The notes: a model not told the origin generated them from the letters alone. Positions 26,771 through 35,932 are shown, counted from the first letter of the stretch. The stretch is DNA of 64,000 nucleotides from Polaribacter sp. SA4-10 (GCF_002163835.1 NZ_CP019331.1:868001-932000), one strand, 5' to 3'. Translations and numbers: made by a program.

Positions 26771-27000
26771 GAGTCTACTATAGCAACAACGCCATCTATT
26801 ACAGTAGTTAACCATTTATTTTTTTATCGTGAATCTTTCTTACAAAACTTACTTACAATCCTCAGTTATTTTAAACAATAGCAATAAAATTGTACGACGT
26901 AGGTTTAATTATCGCCCTTTGGGTGCTTAGACTTTTATGAAATTAGGTGAGTCCAATTTCGCATTTAAACAAAGATATTTTCAAATTAACATAACGATTA
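26771..27000 (+). promoter_or_regulatory. Leader RNA with candidate attenuator structures
   Basis: Just after the leader-peptide stop, ctact-atag pairs with ctat-(tac)-agtag (26775-26807). This is followed by a T-rich run at 26817-26826, a candidate terminator with a bulged stem. Downstream, AAGAGTCTA (26769-26777) can instead pair with TAGACTTTT (26928-26936), which would compete for the first arm. A small CCC-TTT-GGG hairpin lies at 26915-26923. Alternative pairings of this kind fit an attenuator, but the folding was judged by eye only. Confidence 0.5.
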
Positions 27001-27013
27001 AAAGACCAATACA

Positions 27014-27631
27014 ATGGAAATTGTAATTGCAAACGAAACACATAGTATTTACGCAGAAATTATTTGCAAAACTATTGAAGTTGCTGCCCAAGATAGAGGA
27101 ACAGGAATTGCAAAGCGAAAACCAGAATACGTTATTTCTAAAATGGAAAACGGTAATGCTGTTATAGCTTTAGACGATGGTAAATTTGCTGGATTTTGTT
27201 ACATAGAACAATGGGGACATGGAAAATTTGTTGCCAATTCAGGTTTAATTGTACACCCAGATTATAGAAATATAGGACTTGCAAAACAGATAAAACAAAT
27301 AGTTTTTAAGCATTCTAGAACTAAATTTCCTGATGCAAAAGTGTTTAGTATCACCACTGGTTTGGCTGTAATGAAACTGAATAGCGATTTAGGCTATAAG
27401 CCTGTAACTTTTTCTGAATTAACAGATGATCAAACTTTTTGGAAAGGTTGCCAAACATGTATAAACTATGATGTTTTAACGCGTACAAAACAAAAAATGT
27501 GTTTGTGTACGGGTATGTTATATGATCCTAATAAACAAAATAAAGAAGAAACAAAAGAGGTTAAAGAAACCCGATTTGAAAAATTAAAAAAATTTAGACA
27601 GCAATTGTTTTTAAAAAAAGATAAAAAATGA
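27014..27631 (+). CDS. GNAT acyltransferase heading the arginine operon, probable N-acylglutamate synthase
   Basis: The 205-residue GNAT protein has the acyl-CoA binding region LIVHPDYRNIGLAKQIKQ (about 78-95). A distinctive C-terminus carries C146-x2-C149 and C163-x-C165 (GCQTCI, MCLCTG), a possible metal site, followed by a basic tail. As first gene of the operon, coupled to argG by a 4-nt overlap, it probably supplies the acylated glutamate that ArgB uses. Whether acetyl- or succinyl-CoA is used cannot be read from sequence. No ArgJ or classical ArgA is present in the window. Confidence 0.78.
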   Translation: MEIVIANETHSIYAEIICKTIEVAAQDRGTGIAKRKPEYVISKMENGNAVIALDDGKFAGFCYIEQWGHGKFVANSGLIVHPDYRNIGLAKQIKQIVFKHSRTKFPDAKVFSITTGLAVMKLNSDLGYKPVTFSELTDDQTFWKGCQTCINYDVLTRTKQKMCLCTGMLYDPNKQNKEETKEVKETRFEKLKKFRQQLFLKKDKK

Positions 27632-28803
27632 AAAAATTAGTAATTGCGTATAGTGGTGGATTAGATACTTCATACTGTGCAGTAAGTTTATCAAAAGAAT
27701 ATGATGTGCATGCAGTTAGTGTAAATACGGGAGGTTTTTCTGATGAAGAAATTTCTCATATTGAAAGTAACGCATACAAAATGGGCGTTTCAACTTATAA
27801 AAATATTGATGCTATTGCCACTTTTTACAACAAAGTAGTAAAGTATTTAATTTTTGGTAACGTATTAAAAAATAGTACATATCCGCTTTCTGTAAGTGCA
27901 GAAAGAATTATTCAGGCAATTGAAATTGTAGAATATGCAAAGAGTATTGGTGCAGAATATATTGCTCATGGAAGCACTGGCGCAGGAAATGACCAAGTAC
28001 GTTTTGATATGATTTTTCAAACATTAGCACCTGGAATTAAAATTATTACGCCAATTAGAGATGGGAAATTAACAAGACAAGAAGAAATAGATTATTTAAA
28101 ATCTGAAGGAATTGATATGCCTTGGGAAAAATCTAAATATTCTGTAAACAAAGGACTGTGGGGAACAAGTGTTGGAGGCGTTGAAACGTTGAAATCTGAA
28201 AAACCTTTACCAAGTGAAGCATATCCTTCTCAATTAGAAAAAGAAGGTGAAGAAAAAGTAACACTTACTTTTAAAAATGGTGAATTTGTTGCTTTAAACG
28301 GACAAGAAAACAAACCAGAAGTTAATATCGAAAATCTAAATAATAGTGCTTCAAAATATGCCATTGGTAGAGACATTCATGTTGGAGATACAATTGTTGG
28401 TACTAAAGGAAGAGTTGGTTTTGAAGCTGCTGCTGCTTTAATTACGGTAAAAGCACATCATTTATTAGAAAAACATACCTTAACAAAATGGCAATTACAA
28501 CACAAAGAATATTTGTCTAGTTTTTACGGAATGCATTTACATGAAGGTCAATATTTAGATCCTGTAATGAGAGATACAGAAGCTTTTTTACAAAGTTCTC
28601 AAAAAATGGTTTCTGGTGATGTTATTGTAACTCTAAAACCATATCATTTTTCTTTGGATGGAATTATTTCTGATCACGATTTAATGTCTAGTAAATTTAG
28701 CACGTATGGTGAAGAAAATAAAGCTTGGACTGCTGATGATGCTAAAGGATTTATTAAGATTTTAGGAAATCAGAATAAAATATATAGACAAGTAAATAAT
28801 TAA
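27628..28803 (+). CDS. argG: Argininosuccinate synthase
   Basis: ArgG ligates citrulline and aspartate with ATP. The 391-residue protein begins with the PP-loop motif AYSGGLDTSY, and also has HGSTGAGNDQVRF and the ITPIRDGKLTRQEEIDYL region. The end shows GMHLHEGQYLDPVMRDTEAF, typical of the family. It starts inside the GNAT stop codon (ATGA). An 87-nt spacer precedes argC. Confidence 0.97.
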   Translation: MKKLVIAYSGGLDTSYCAVSLSKEYDVHAVSVNTGGFSDEEISHIESNAYKMGVSTYKNIDAIATFYNKVVKYLIFGNVLKNSTYPLSVSAERIIQAIEIVEYAKSIGAEYIAHGSTGAGNDQVRFDMIFQTLAPGIKIITPIRDGKLTRQEEIDYLKSEGIDMPWEKSKYSVNKGLWGTSVGGVETLKSEKPLPSEAYPSQLEKEGEEKVTLTFKNGEFVALNGQENKPEVNIENLNNSASKYAIGRDIHVGDTIVGTKGRVGFEAAAALITVKAHHLLEKHTLTKWQLQHKEYLSSFYGMHLHEGQYLDPVMRDTEAFLQSSQKMVSGDVIVTLKPYHFSLDGIISDHDLMSSKFSTYGEENKAWTADDAKGFIKILGNQNKIYRQVNN

Positions 28804-28890
28804 TGTGTAATTGTTGAACTGTGTAACTGTTAAATTTTAGAACAGACTTTTACACGATTAAAGAATTAAACTTTTAAACAATTTTTAAGA

Positions 28891-29874
28891 ATGAAAAATT
28901 TAGAAGTAGGAATTATAGGTGGTGCAGGTTATACAGCAGGAGAATTAATTAGATTGTTGCTAAATCACCCAGAAACAAATATTAATTTTGTGTACAGTAC
29001 TTCTAATGCTGGCAACAAATTGTACAAAGTGCATCAAGATTTAATTGGTGCTACAGAAATTAGTTTTACCAATGAAATTAATGCGGATATTGATGTCTTA
29101 TTTTTATGTTTAGGTCATGGAAACTCAACTTCTTTTTTAGAAAAGAATAGTTTTTCTGAGAACACAAAAATTATTGATTTAAGTAACGATTTCAGATTAA
29201 TTGCAGATAAAAATTTTAATGGAAAAGAATTTGTTTATGGTTTACCAGAAATGAATAAAGAGGAAATTAAAACAGCTAAACATATTGCAAATCCGGGTTG
29301 TTTTGCAACTGCTTTGCAATTGGCAATTTTACCTTTGGCTGCAAATCATTTATTGAATAATGATATTCATATAAATGCCGTTACAGGTGCAACTGGTGCA
29401 GGAACTTCTTTATCTGAAACAACACATTTTACCTATAGAGATAATAATTTCTCACACTATAAAGCTTTTAATCATCAACATTTAGGTGAGATTAATCAGA
29501 CAGTAAACCTATTACAAGATCGTTTTGATTCTGAAATTAATTTTATGCCAAATAGAGGAAATTTCTCTAGAGGAATTTTTGCAACAACCTACACCAAATT
29601 TGATGGTTCTATTGATGCTGCAAAAAAAATGTATAAAGAATATTATAAAGATGCAGCTTTTACATTTGTTTCTGATACAGACATTCATATGAAACAAGTG
29701 GTGAATACAAATAAATGTATAATTGGTTTAGAAAAACACGGTAATAAATTACTAATTACAAGTACAATAGACAACTTATTAAAAGGCGCTTCTGGAACAG
29801 CAATTCAGAATATGAATTTAATGTACGGGTTTGAAGAAACTTTAGGTTTAAATTTAAAAGCGAATTATTTTTAG
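28891..29874 (+). CDS. argC: N-acyl-gamma-glutamyl-phosphate reductase
   Basis: ArgC reduces the acylglutamyl phosphate to the semialdehyde with NADPH. The 327-residue protein has the Rossmann start IIGGAGYTAGELIRLL, the active-site cysteine in ANPGCFATALQLA, and GATGAGTSLSE. The C-terminus (TTIDNLLKGASGTAIQNMN) is diagnostic of the family. It follows argG in the same direction. The 190-nt spacer after it contains a small REP-like inverted repeat. Confidence 0.97.
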   Translation: MKNLEVGIIGGAGYTAGELIRLLLNHPETNINFVYSTSNAGNKLYKVHQDLIGATEISFTNEINADIDVLFLCLGHGNSTSFLEKNSFSENTKIIDLSNDFRLIADKNFNGKEFVYGLPEMNKEEIKTAKHIANPGCFATALQLAILPLAANHLLNNDIHINAVTGATGAGTSLSETTHFTYRDNNFSHYKAFNHQHLGEINQTVNLLQDRFDSEINFMPNRGNFSRGIFATTYTKFDGSIDAAKKMYKEYYKDAAFTFVSDTDIHMKQVVNTNKCIIGLEKHGNKLLITSTIDNLLKGASGTAIQNMNLMYGFEETLGLNLKANYF

Positions 29875-29876
29875 TA

Positions 29877-30030
29877 GTTGCGTGCGCTATTTAAATGGCA
29901 TCCTTTTTGTGCTAAACTATTCGGCATGAAAAAACATCGTGTAAAGCGCAACTTGGTTCTGAATATCTTCAGGATAAAGTAACGCACAAAAAATAAAATT
30001 CCTGCTTTTGTAGGACAGACAAAATAAAGA
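29877..30030. repeat. Intergenic inverted-repeat sequence between argC and proC
   Basis: The arms agttgcgtgcgct near the start and aagcgcaact further on are related inverted copies. The downstream stretch cctgcttttgtaggacagac resembles another common short Flavobacterial repeat. No reading frame is seen. Confidence 0.4.
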
Positions 30031-30040
30031 TCAAGTTTTT

Positions 30041-30048
30041 TAACTTTG
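30041..30048 (+). promoter_or_regulatory. Internal promoter box TAACTTTG before proC
   Basis: TAACTTTG fits TAnnTTTG exactly and lies 15 nt before the proC start. It suggests that proC and the later genes can also be transcribed without the arginine leader. Confidence 0.45.
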
Positions 30049-30062
30049 AAAATAGTAATAGC

Positions 30063-30854
30063 ATGAAAGTAGCAATTATTGGGGCAGGAAGTTTAGGACA
30101 ATCAATAGCCAAAGGTTTATTAAAAAATAACGTTGTGAGCTCTTTGTATTTAACAAAAAGAAATACCAATTCTTTAAGTCCATTTAATGAATATAATGAA
30201 GTTGTTTTAACTTCGGATAACGCTGAAGCCGTAAAAAATGCTGACATTCTAATTTTTGCTATTCAACCAAGACATTTAGAAAATATTTTAACAAGTGTAA
30301 AGCCACTTTTAAAGAAAAACCATGTTTTAGTTTCTGTAATTACTGGGTTTTCAATTGCTAAAATTGAAGCTATTGTAGGTGCTGATACTTTTATTATTCG
30401 TTCTATGCCAAATACTGCTGCTGCTGTTGGACAATCTATGACCTGCCTTTCACCAAATGCAAAAGGGAAAGAAAAAGTTGAATTAGCAAAAACTATTTTT
30501 AACAGTTTAGGCGTTTCAATGGAAATTCCGGAAGAACAATTACAAGCCGCAACTGTAATTTGTGCAAGCGGAATTGCGTTTTGGATGCGTTTAATTAGAG
30601 CAACAACGCAAGGTGCAATTCAGTTAGGTTTTGAAGCGCATGAAGCGCATGAATTAGCAATGCAAACTTGTTTTGGAGCTGCTACATTATTAAAAGAATC
30701 TGGCAATCATCCAGAAGCAGAAATAGACAGAGTAACAACTCCTGGAGGTTGCACAATAGAAGGTTTAAATGAAATGGAACACCAAGGTTTAAGCTCTTCT
30801 TTAATTAAAGGAATCAATAAATCATTTGATAAAATCAACCAAATAAAAAACTAA
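30063..30854 (+). CDS. proC: Pyrroline-5-carboxylate reductase
   Basis: ProC performs the last step of proline synthesis using NAD(P)H. The 263-residue protein starts with the Rossmann motif AIIGAGSLGQSIAKGLL. It contains RSMPNTAAAVGQSMTCL and ends with the family signature region (VTTPGGCTIEGLNEMEHQGL). It stands inside the arginine operon between argC and argD, 4 nt before argD. Mixing of pro and arg genes is usual in Flavobacteria and probably reflects the shared glutamate-semialdehyde chemistry. Confidence 0.96.
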   Translation: MKVAIIGAGSLGQSIAKGLLKNNVVSSLYLTKRNTNSLSPFNEYNEVVLTSDNAEAVKNADILIFAIQPRHLENILTSVKPLLKKNHVLVSVITGFSIAKIEAIVGADTFIIRSMPNTAAAVGQSMTCLSPNAKGKEKVELAKTIFNSLGVSMEIPEEQLQAATVICASGIAFWMRLIRATTQGAIQLGFEAHEAHELAMQTCFGAATLLKESGNHPEAEIDRVTTPGGCTIEGLNEMEHQGLSSSLIKGINKSFDKINQIKN

Positions 30855-30858
30855 CAAA

Positions 30859-31989
30859 ATGCCATTATTTAACGTTTATCCTCTTTACGATGTTACACCT
30901 GTTTCTGCAAAAGGTGTATTTGTTTATGATGAAAATAATACTGAATATTTAGATTTATATGGCGGTCATGCTGTAATTTCTATTGGTCATGGACATCCAA
31001 AATATGTAGAAGCAATTACCAGTCAGGTTGCAAAATTGGGTTTTTATTCAAATGCGATTCAGAATCCGTTACAAAAAGAGTTAGCAGATAAATTAGAAGC
31101 ACTTTCTGGTTGTAAAGATTACGAATTATTTTTATGTAATTCTGGTGCAGAAGCAAATGAAAATGCATTAAAACTAGCTTCTTTTAAAACTGGAAAATCT
31201 AGAGTAATTGCTTTTAAAAATGGTTTTCACGGTCGTACTTCTGCTGCTGTTGCTGCAACGGATAATAAAAATATAATTGCACCAATTAACGCGCAACAAA
31301 AAGTAACTATTTTAAATTTAAACGATATTGAAGGCGTAAAAAGAGAACTTAAAAAAGGAGATGTTTGTGCTGTTATTCTTGAATTTATTCAGGGTGTTGG
31401 AGGTTTAGATGAAGCAACTAAAGAATTCTTTGAAGAAGTTGATGTGTTGTGTAAAGCAAATAATACTTTTTTTATTGCCGATGAAGTGCAGTCTGGTTAT
31501 GGAAGATCTGGAAAGTTTTTTGCTTTTCAACATTATAATGTAACGCCAGATATTATTTCTATTGCAAAAGGAATGGGAAATGGCTTTCCTATTGGAGGAA
31601 TTTTAATTCATCCCTCTATTGAAGCTAAATTTGGACTGTTAGGAACCACTTTTGGTGGAAATCACTTGGCTTGTGCTGCGGGTTTATCGGTTTTAAATGC
31701 AATTGAGGAACAAAACTTGATAGACAATGTGAATGAAACCTCTGCATACTTTATAAAAATTGCAAAAACAATTCCTCAAATTAAAAATATTAAAGGAAGA
31801 GGATTAATGCTAGGTCTAGAGTTCGACTTTGAAGTAGGAGATTTACGTAAAAAATTAATTTATGAGTATCATATTTTTACTGGAGGAGCAGCAAACAAAA
31901 ATTTATTAAGAATCTTACCTCCTTTAACTGTAAAAAAAGAACATATCAATCAGTTTTTTGAAGCTTTAATTAAAGCTTTAGATAAATAA
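30859..31989 (+). CDS. argD: Acylornithine aminotransferase
   Basis: A class III PLP aminotransferase of 376 residues shows GGHAVISIGHGHP, LCNSGAEANENALKLA, FHGRTSAA and DEVQSGYGRSGKFFA. The PLP lysine lies in SIAKGMGNGFPIGG, and GTTFGGNHLACAA follows. In the operon it converts N-acylglutamate semialdehyde to N-acylornithine with glutamate. An ornithine aminotransferase role is an alternative, but the length and context favour ArgD. It starts 4 nt after proC. Confidence 0.93.
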   Translation: MPLFNVYPLYDVTPVSAKGVFVYDENNTEYLDLYGGHAVISIGHGHPKYVEAITSQVAKLGFYSNAIQNPLQKELADKLEALSGCKDYELFLCNSGAEANENALKLASFKTGKSRVIAFKNGFHGRTSAAVAATDNKNIIAPINAQQKVTILNLNDIEGVKRELKKGDVCAVILEFIQGVGGLDEATKEFFEEVDVLCKANNTFFIADEVQSGYGRSGKFFAFQHYNVTPDIISIAKGMGNGFPIGGILIHPSIEAKFGLLGTTFGGNHLACAAGLSVLNAIEEQNLIDNVNETSAYFIKIAKTIPQIKNIKGRGLMLGLEFDFEVGDLRKKLIYEYHIFTGGAANKNLLRILPPLTVKKEHINQFFEALIKALDK

Positions 31990-32006
31990 AAAAGACAATA
32001 AAATAT

Positions 32007-33203
32007 ATGAATACATTATTATCCATAAAAACAAGAAACAATGTTTTACTAACAATGGCGCAACTTCTTGAGAAAGAAAGAGCCGCAATTATTAGCATCA
32101 ACAAAAAGGATTTAGAAGCGTATAAAGGAGATGATATTTCGATGTTTGATCGTTTAAAAGTTGATAATTCTAAGGTTGATGAAATGATTGCTGCTGCTAA
32201 ACATTTGGCTTCACAAGAAGATCCTGTTGGTGTAGAACGCTTTCGTTTTAAACATGATAATGGAATGCAAGTTTATAATAAAACAGCCTCTTTTGGTACG
32301 ATTTTAATCATTTATGAATCTAGACCAGATGTTACTGTTGAAGCTGCAGGAATTACTTTTAAATCTGGAAATAAGATTTTATTAAAAGGGGGTAAAGAGT
32401 CCTTAAATTCCAACTTAAAAATTGTTGAATTATGGCACAAAGCTTTACTACAAAATAATGCTTCTACAGATTGGGTAGAATATTTACAATTTAACAGAAC
32501 TGAAACGCAGGCATTTTTAGAAAAACCAACTCAAAAAGTAGATTTAATTGTACCAAGAGGAGGAGAACGTTTAATTGCTTTTGTAAAGCAGCACGCTACT
32601 TGTCCTGTTATTATTAGTGGACGTGGAAATAACTTTGTGTATGTTGATAAAGAAGCAGATTTAGAGATTGCAATTGCTATTATTTTAAATGGAAAATCAA
32701 AAATATCCGCTTGTAACGCTGTTGATAAAGTTTTAATTGATGAAAACTTACCGAATAAAGAAGCATTCATCAACAAATTAATATCAAAATTAAATACAGC
32801 TAAAATTCAGGTTTTAGGAGATGCAATCGTTTCTAAAAATCATCAATTAGAAGAAATTGCTTCAAACGAAGTTTGGTATGAAGAATTCTTAGATTATAAA
32901 ATTGTGGTTGGAGAAATTGCTTCAAATGAAGCTGCAATTACAATGATAAATAAGTATGCTGGTGGTCATTCTTCTGTAATTATTACAAAAGATAGTGACA
33001 AAGCAAAAGTATTTATGGAAAACGTAGATACCGGCGTTGTTTATCATAATGCGTCTACTCGTTTTACAGATGGAAGTCAATTAGGTTTGGGTGGCGAATT
33101 GGCAATAAGTACAGACAAATTACACCAACGTGGACCCATTGGTTTACAGCATTTGGTAACAAATAAATGGTACGTTCATGGAAATGGCCAAACTAGAAGT
33201 TAA
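32007..33203 (+). CDS. proA: Glutamate-5-semialdehyde dehydrogenase
   Basis: ProA reduces gamma-glutamyl phosphate to glutamate semialdehyde. The 398-residue aldehyde-dehydrogenase-fold protein shows IIYESRPDVTVEAAGITFKSG, LIVPRGGERLI and the active-site cysteine in GKSKISACNAVDKVL. The end has HNASTRFTDGSQLGLGGELA and RGPIGLQHLV, both typical of ProA. It is followed by a 116-nt spacer and proB, the gene order being proA-proB rather than the more common proB-proA. Confidence 0.96.
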   Translation: MNTLLSIKTRNNVLLTMAQLLEKERAAIISINKKDLEAYKGDDISMFDRLKVDNSKVDEMIAAAKHLASQEDPVGVERFRFKHDNGMQVYNKTASFGTILIIYESRPDVTVEAAGITFKSGNKILLKGGKESLNSNLKIVELWHKALLQNNASTDWVEYLQFNRTETQAFLEKPTQKVDLIVPRGGERLIAFVKQHATCPVIISGRGNNFVYVDKEADLEIAIAIILNGKSKISACNAVDKVLIDENLPNKEAFINKLISKLNTAKIQVLGDAIVSKNHQLEEIASNEVWYEEFLDYKIVVGEIASNEAAITMINKYAGGHSSVIITKDSDKAKVFMENVDTGVVYHNASTRFTDGSQLGLGGELAISTDKLHQRGPIGLQHLVTNKWYVHGNGQTRS

Positions 33204-33244
33204 CTCTTTTAGTTGGCAGTTTTTTAGTCGCAGTTGGTAGTAAA

Positions 33245-33280
33245 AAACTTTGCGCCTTTGCGACTTTGCGAGCATAAAAT
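33245..33280. repeat. Short direct repeats (CTTTGCG-type) between proA and proB
   Basis: A run of ctttgcg, ctttgcg and ctttgcg units separated by cc and a appears here, in the form typical of Flavobacterial intergenic repeats. No gene is seen in 33204-33319. Confidence 0.45.
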
Positions 33281-33319
33281 AAATAGAAAATTAGGAAGCA
33301 AAACATGTAATTAAATATA

Positions 33320-34120
33320 ATGCTTAAAAAGAAACGCATTTTACTAAAAGTAGGTTCTAATACACTTACAAAAGAAACGGATAATATTTCAAGAGGAAAA
33401 ATTGAAGATATTGCAAATCAGATTGCAAAACTCAAAGATACTTGTGAGTTTATTATTGTAAGTTCTGGTGCAATTGCAGTTGCAAAACAATTTGTAAAAT
33501 TAGAAAGCAAACAATCAGCCATTTTTGTAAAACAAGCCTTGGCTTCTATTGGTCAGCCTCATTTAATTAGAATTTATCAAGAAATTTTTAGAGAATATGG
33601 TTTGTTAAGTTCTCAATGCCTACTCTCTTATTCAGATTTTGAAAAACAGCAAAGTAAAACCAATATTGTAAATACCATAAATGTTTTAGTAAACAATAAT
33701 TACATTCCTATTATCAACGAAAACGATACGGTTGCAACAGATGAAATTCAGTTTGGTGATAATGATAAATTAGCGGCTTTAACGGCTACTTTATTAAAGG
33801 TAGATTTGTTGATAATTGCGACAAATACCAACGGAATTTACACCAAGGCCTCTATTAAAAATAATGCACCAAAAACCATTGAAGAAGTCCTCAATTTTGA
33901 AGATTTAAAAAATGAAGTTGTCAATTCTAAATCTTCTCATGGAAGTGGTGGAATGGCATCTAAAATTGAAGCCGCAGAAATAAGTAAAAACGCACATATA
34001 GAAACGTGGATTGTGAACGGTTTAGAAGATAATTTTATCACAAATGCTTTTGAAAACAAGGTTCCGTTTACAAAAATAAAAAGTACTGCTGAATTTATTT
34101 CAGCAGCTAATAAACAGTAA
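33320..34120 (+). CDS. proB: Glutamate 5-kinase (without PUA domain)
   Basis: ProB phosphorylates glutamate in the first step of proline synthesis. The 266-residue amino-acid kinase begins LLKVGSNTLTKE and shows FIIVSSGAIAVA, INENDTVATDEIQFGDNDKLAAL and GSGGMASKIEAAEIS. Members with a C-terminal PUA RNA-binding domain are about 370 residues. That domain is absent here, which is normal for several lineages. The GAIAVAK motif differs slightly from the usual GA-V. Confidence 0.95.
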   Translation: MLKKKRILLKVGSNTLTKETDNISRGKIEDIANQIAKLKDTCEFIIVSSGAIAVAKQFVKLESKQSAIFVKQALASIGQPHLIRIYQEIFREYGLLSSQCLLSYSDFEKQQSKTNIVNTINVLVNNNYIPIINENDTVATDEIQFGDNDKLAALTATLLKVDLLIIATNTNGIYTKASIKNNAPKTIEEVLNFEDLKNEVVNSKSSHGSGGMASKIEAAEISKNAHIETWIVNGLEDNFITNAFENKVPFTKIKSTAEFISAANKQ

Positions 34121-34123
34121 GAA

Positions 34124-35059
34124 ATGAAAAATTACACATCCATAAAAGACATTGACAATATAAATTCTTGGATTGAAGAAGCCAAAGAAATTAAAGCAAA
34201 CCCTTTAAAAAATATCGAATTAGGAAAAAACAAAACTTTAGGCTTGTTCTTCTTTAATTCAAGTTTACGGACCCGTTTAAGTACTCAAAAAGCAGCTTTA
34301 AACTTAGGCATGAATCCTATTGTTATGAATGTTTCTGGTGATGCTTGGGGAATTGAATTTGGCGATGGAACGATTATGAATGGAAATACTGCAGAACATA
34401 TTAAAGAGGCTGCAGCTGTGGTTTCTCAATATTGTGATGTAATTGCTGTAAGAGCATTTCCTACATTAACAGACAAAGCAAAAGACGAATCTGAGCAGGT
34501 TTTAAATTCTTTTGTAAAGTTTGCTTCCGTTCCTGTAATAAATATGGAAAGTTCTACTGGCCATCCTTTACAAGGTTTAACAGATGCAATTACTATTTCA
34601 GAAAATACAACCAAAAAAAGACCTAAAGTAGTATTAAGTTGGGCACCACATATTAAAGCGTTACCTCATGCTGTTGGAAATAGTTTTGTACAAGCAATGC
34701 AAAAAATGGATGTTGAGTTTGTAATTGCAAATCCTGAAGGATATAATTTAAATCCAGAAATAACAAAAGACACACCAATTTATCACAATCAAGAGGAAGC
34801 TTTTAAAGATGCCGATTTTGTGTACACAAAAAACTGGAGTTCTTATGACGATTATGGGAAAGTTCTAAATACAGATCCTAATTGGATGATTACCAAAGAA
34901 AAAATTGGTACTGCAAAATTTATGCATTGTTTACCGGTTAGAAGAAATGTAGTTGTTGAAGATGCTGTTTTAGATAGCGACAGTTCTTTAGTGATTGAGC
35001 AAGCAAACAACAGAACCTATGCTGCACAATTGGCTTTGAAAAAAATATTAGAAGATTAG
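34124..35059 (+). CDS. argF': N-acylornithine carbamoyltransferase (SOTCase/AOTCase type)
   Basis: The 311-residue transcarbamylase carries FNSSLRTRLSTQKAALNLG in place of the usual S-T-R-T-R motif. This variant is seen in the acetyl- or succinylornithine carbamoyltransferases of Xanthomonas and Bacteroides. It also has MESSTGHPLQGL and FMHCLPVRRNVVVEDAVL. It therefore probably carbamoylates N-acylornithine, giving N-acylcitrulline, which fits the ArgE-type deacylase later in the operon. The acyl group (succinyl is usual in Bacteroides) is not decided by these motifs. Confidence 0.9.
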   Translation: MKNYTSIKDIDNINSWIEEAKEIKANPLKNIELGKNKTLGLFFFNSSLRTRLSTQKAALNLGMNPIVMNVSGDAWGIEFGDGTIMNGNTAEHIKEAAAVVSQYCDVIAVRAFPTLTDKAKDESEQVLNSFVKFASVPVINMESSTGHPLQGLTDAITISENTTKKRPKVVLSWAPHIKALPHAVGNSFVQAMQKMDVEFVIANPEGYNLNPEITKDTPIYHNQEEAFKDADFVYTKNWSSYDDYGKVLNTDPNWMITKEKIGTAKFMHCLPVRRNVVVEDAVLDSDSSLVIEQANNRTYAAQLALKKILED

Positions 35060-35062
35060 TAA

Positions 35063-35134
35063 CGTCATTGCGAGGAACGAAGCAATCTCATAATTTAAAA
35101 ACAGATTACTTCGTCATTCTTCCTCGCAATGACG
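35063..35134. repeat. REP-like inverted repeat, copy 3 (between argF' and argB)
   Basis: The left arm cgtcattgcgaggaacgaag continues with caatctc. The right arm gattacttcgtcattcttcc continues with tcgcaatgacg. Arms of about 28 nt pair nearly perfectly across a loop of about 12 nt rich in A/T. The right arm ends 22 nt before the preferred argB ATG. It is large enough to form a strong hairpin inside the operon mRNA. Confidence 0.85.
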
Positions 35135-35155
35135 CAACAAAATAAGTTCAGCTCA

Positions 35156-35932
35156 ATGGAAAAACTATCAATCATAAAAATAGGGGGAAATATTATTGAA
35201 GATGAAAACGCTTTAAATGATTTTCTAAAACTATTTTCGAATTTAGAAGGGAAGAAAATTTTAGTTCACGGAGGTGGAAAAAGAGCGACTCACATGGCAT
35301 CTAAATTAGGAATTGAGTCTAAAATGGTAAATGGTAGACGTGTTACAGATGCAGAAACGTTAGAGGTTATTACCATGGTTTATGGTGGTTTGGTAAACAA
35401 AAATATGGTTGCTAAATTACAAGCTTTACATATTGATGCCATTGGTTTAACAGGTGCAGATATCAACAGTATAAAATCAGAAAAAAGACCTGTAAAAGAA
35501 GTCGATTTTGGTTTTGTTGGTGATGTAAAAGAAGTTGCTTCTAATGCTATTGATAAATTAATTAAAGCTGATTTTACGCCTGTTTTTTGTGCAATAACGC
35601 ACGATGGAAACGGACAATTATTAAATACTAATGCGGATACAATTGCAAGTACAATTGCAGTTGGAATGAGCGAAATCTATGAAACATCCATTTATTATTG
35701 TTTTGAATTGAATGGTGTTTTAAGAGATTTTAATGATAAAAATTCAGTGGTAAAACTCATCAACTCTAAGACTTATAAAGTGTTATTAGAGGATGAAATT
35801 ATTACTGATGGAATGATTCCTAAATTAGACAATTGCTTTGATGCTTTAAACAACGGTGTCTCAAGAGTACATATTGGAAATACGTCTATGTTAACACAAG
35901 AAAACGATAATTTTACAACTATTACATTATAA
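35156..35932 (+). CDS. argB: N-acylglutamate kinase
   Basis: ArgB phosphorylates the gamma-carboxyl of N-acylglutamate. The 258-residue amino-acid kinase shows IIKIGGNIIEDE, HGGGKRATHMASKLG, GLTGADINSIKSE, and GQLLNTNADTIASTIAVG. The frame is open from an ATG at 35129 within the repeat's right end (MTQQNKFSS). The start at 35156 (MEKLSIIKIGG) matches the family better. It lies directly behind the hairpin at 35063-35134 and 2 nt before argE. Confidence 0.95.
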   Translation: MEKLSIIKIGGNIIEDENALNDFLKLFSNLEGKKILVHGGGKRATHMASKLGIESKMVNGRRVTDAETLEVITMVYGGLVNKNMVAKLQALHIDAIGLTGADINSIKSEKRPVKEVDFGFVGDVKEVASNAIDKLIKADFTPVFCAITHDGNGQLLNTNADTIASTIAVGMSEIYETSIYYCFELNGVLRDFNDKNSVVKLINSKTYKVLLEDEIITDGMIPKLDNCFDALNNGVSRVHIGNTSMLTQENDNFTTITL

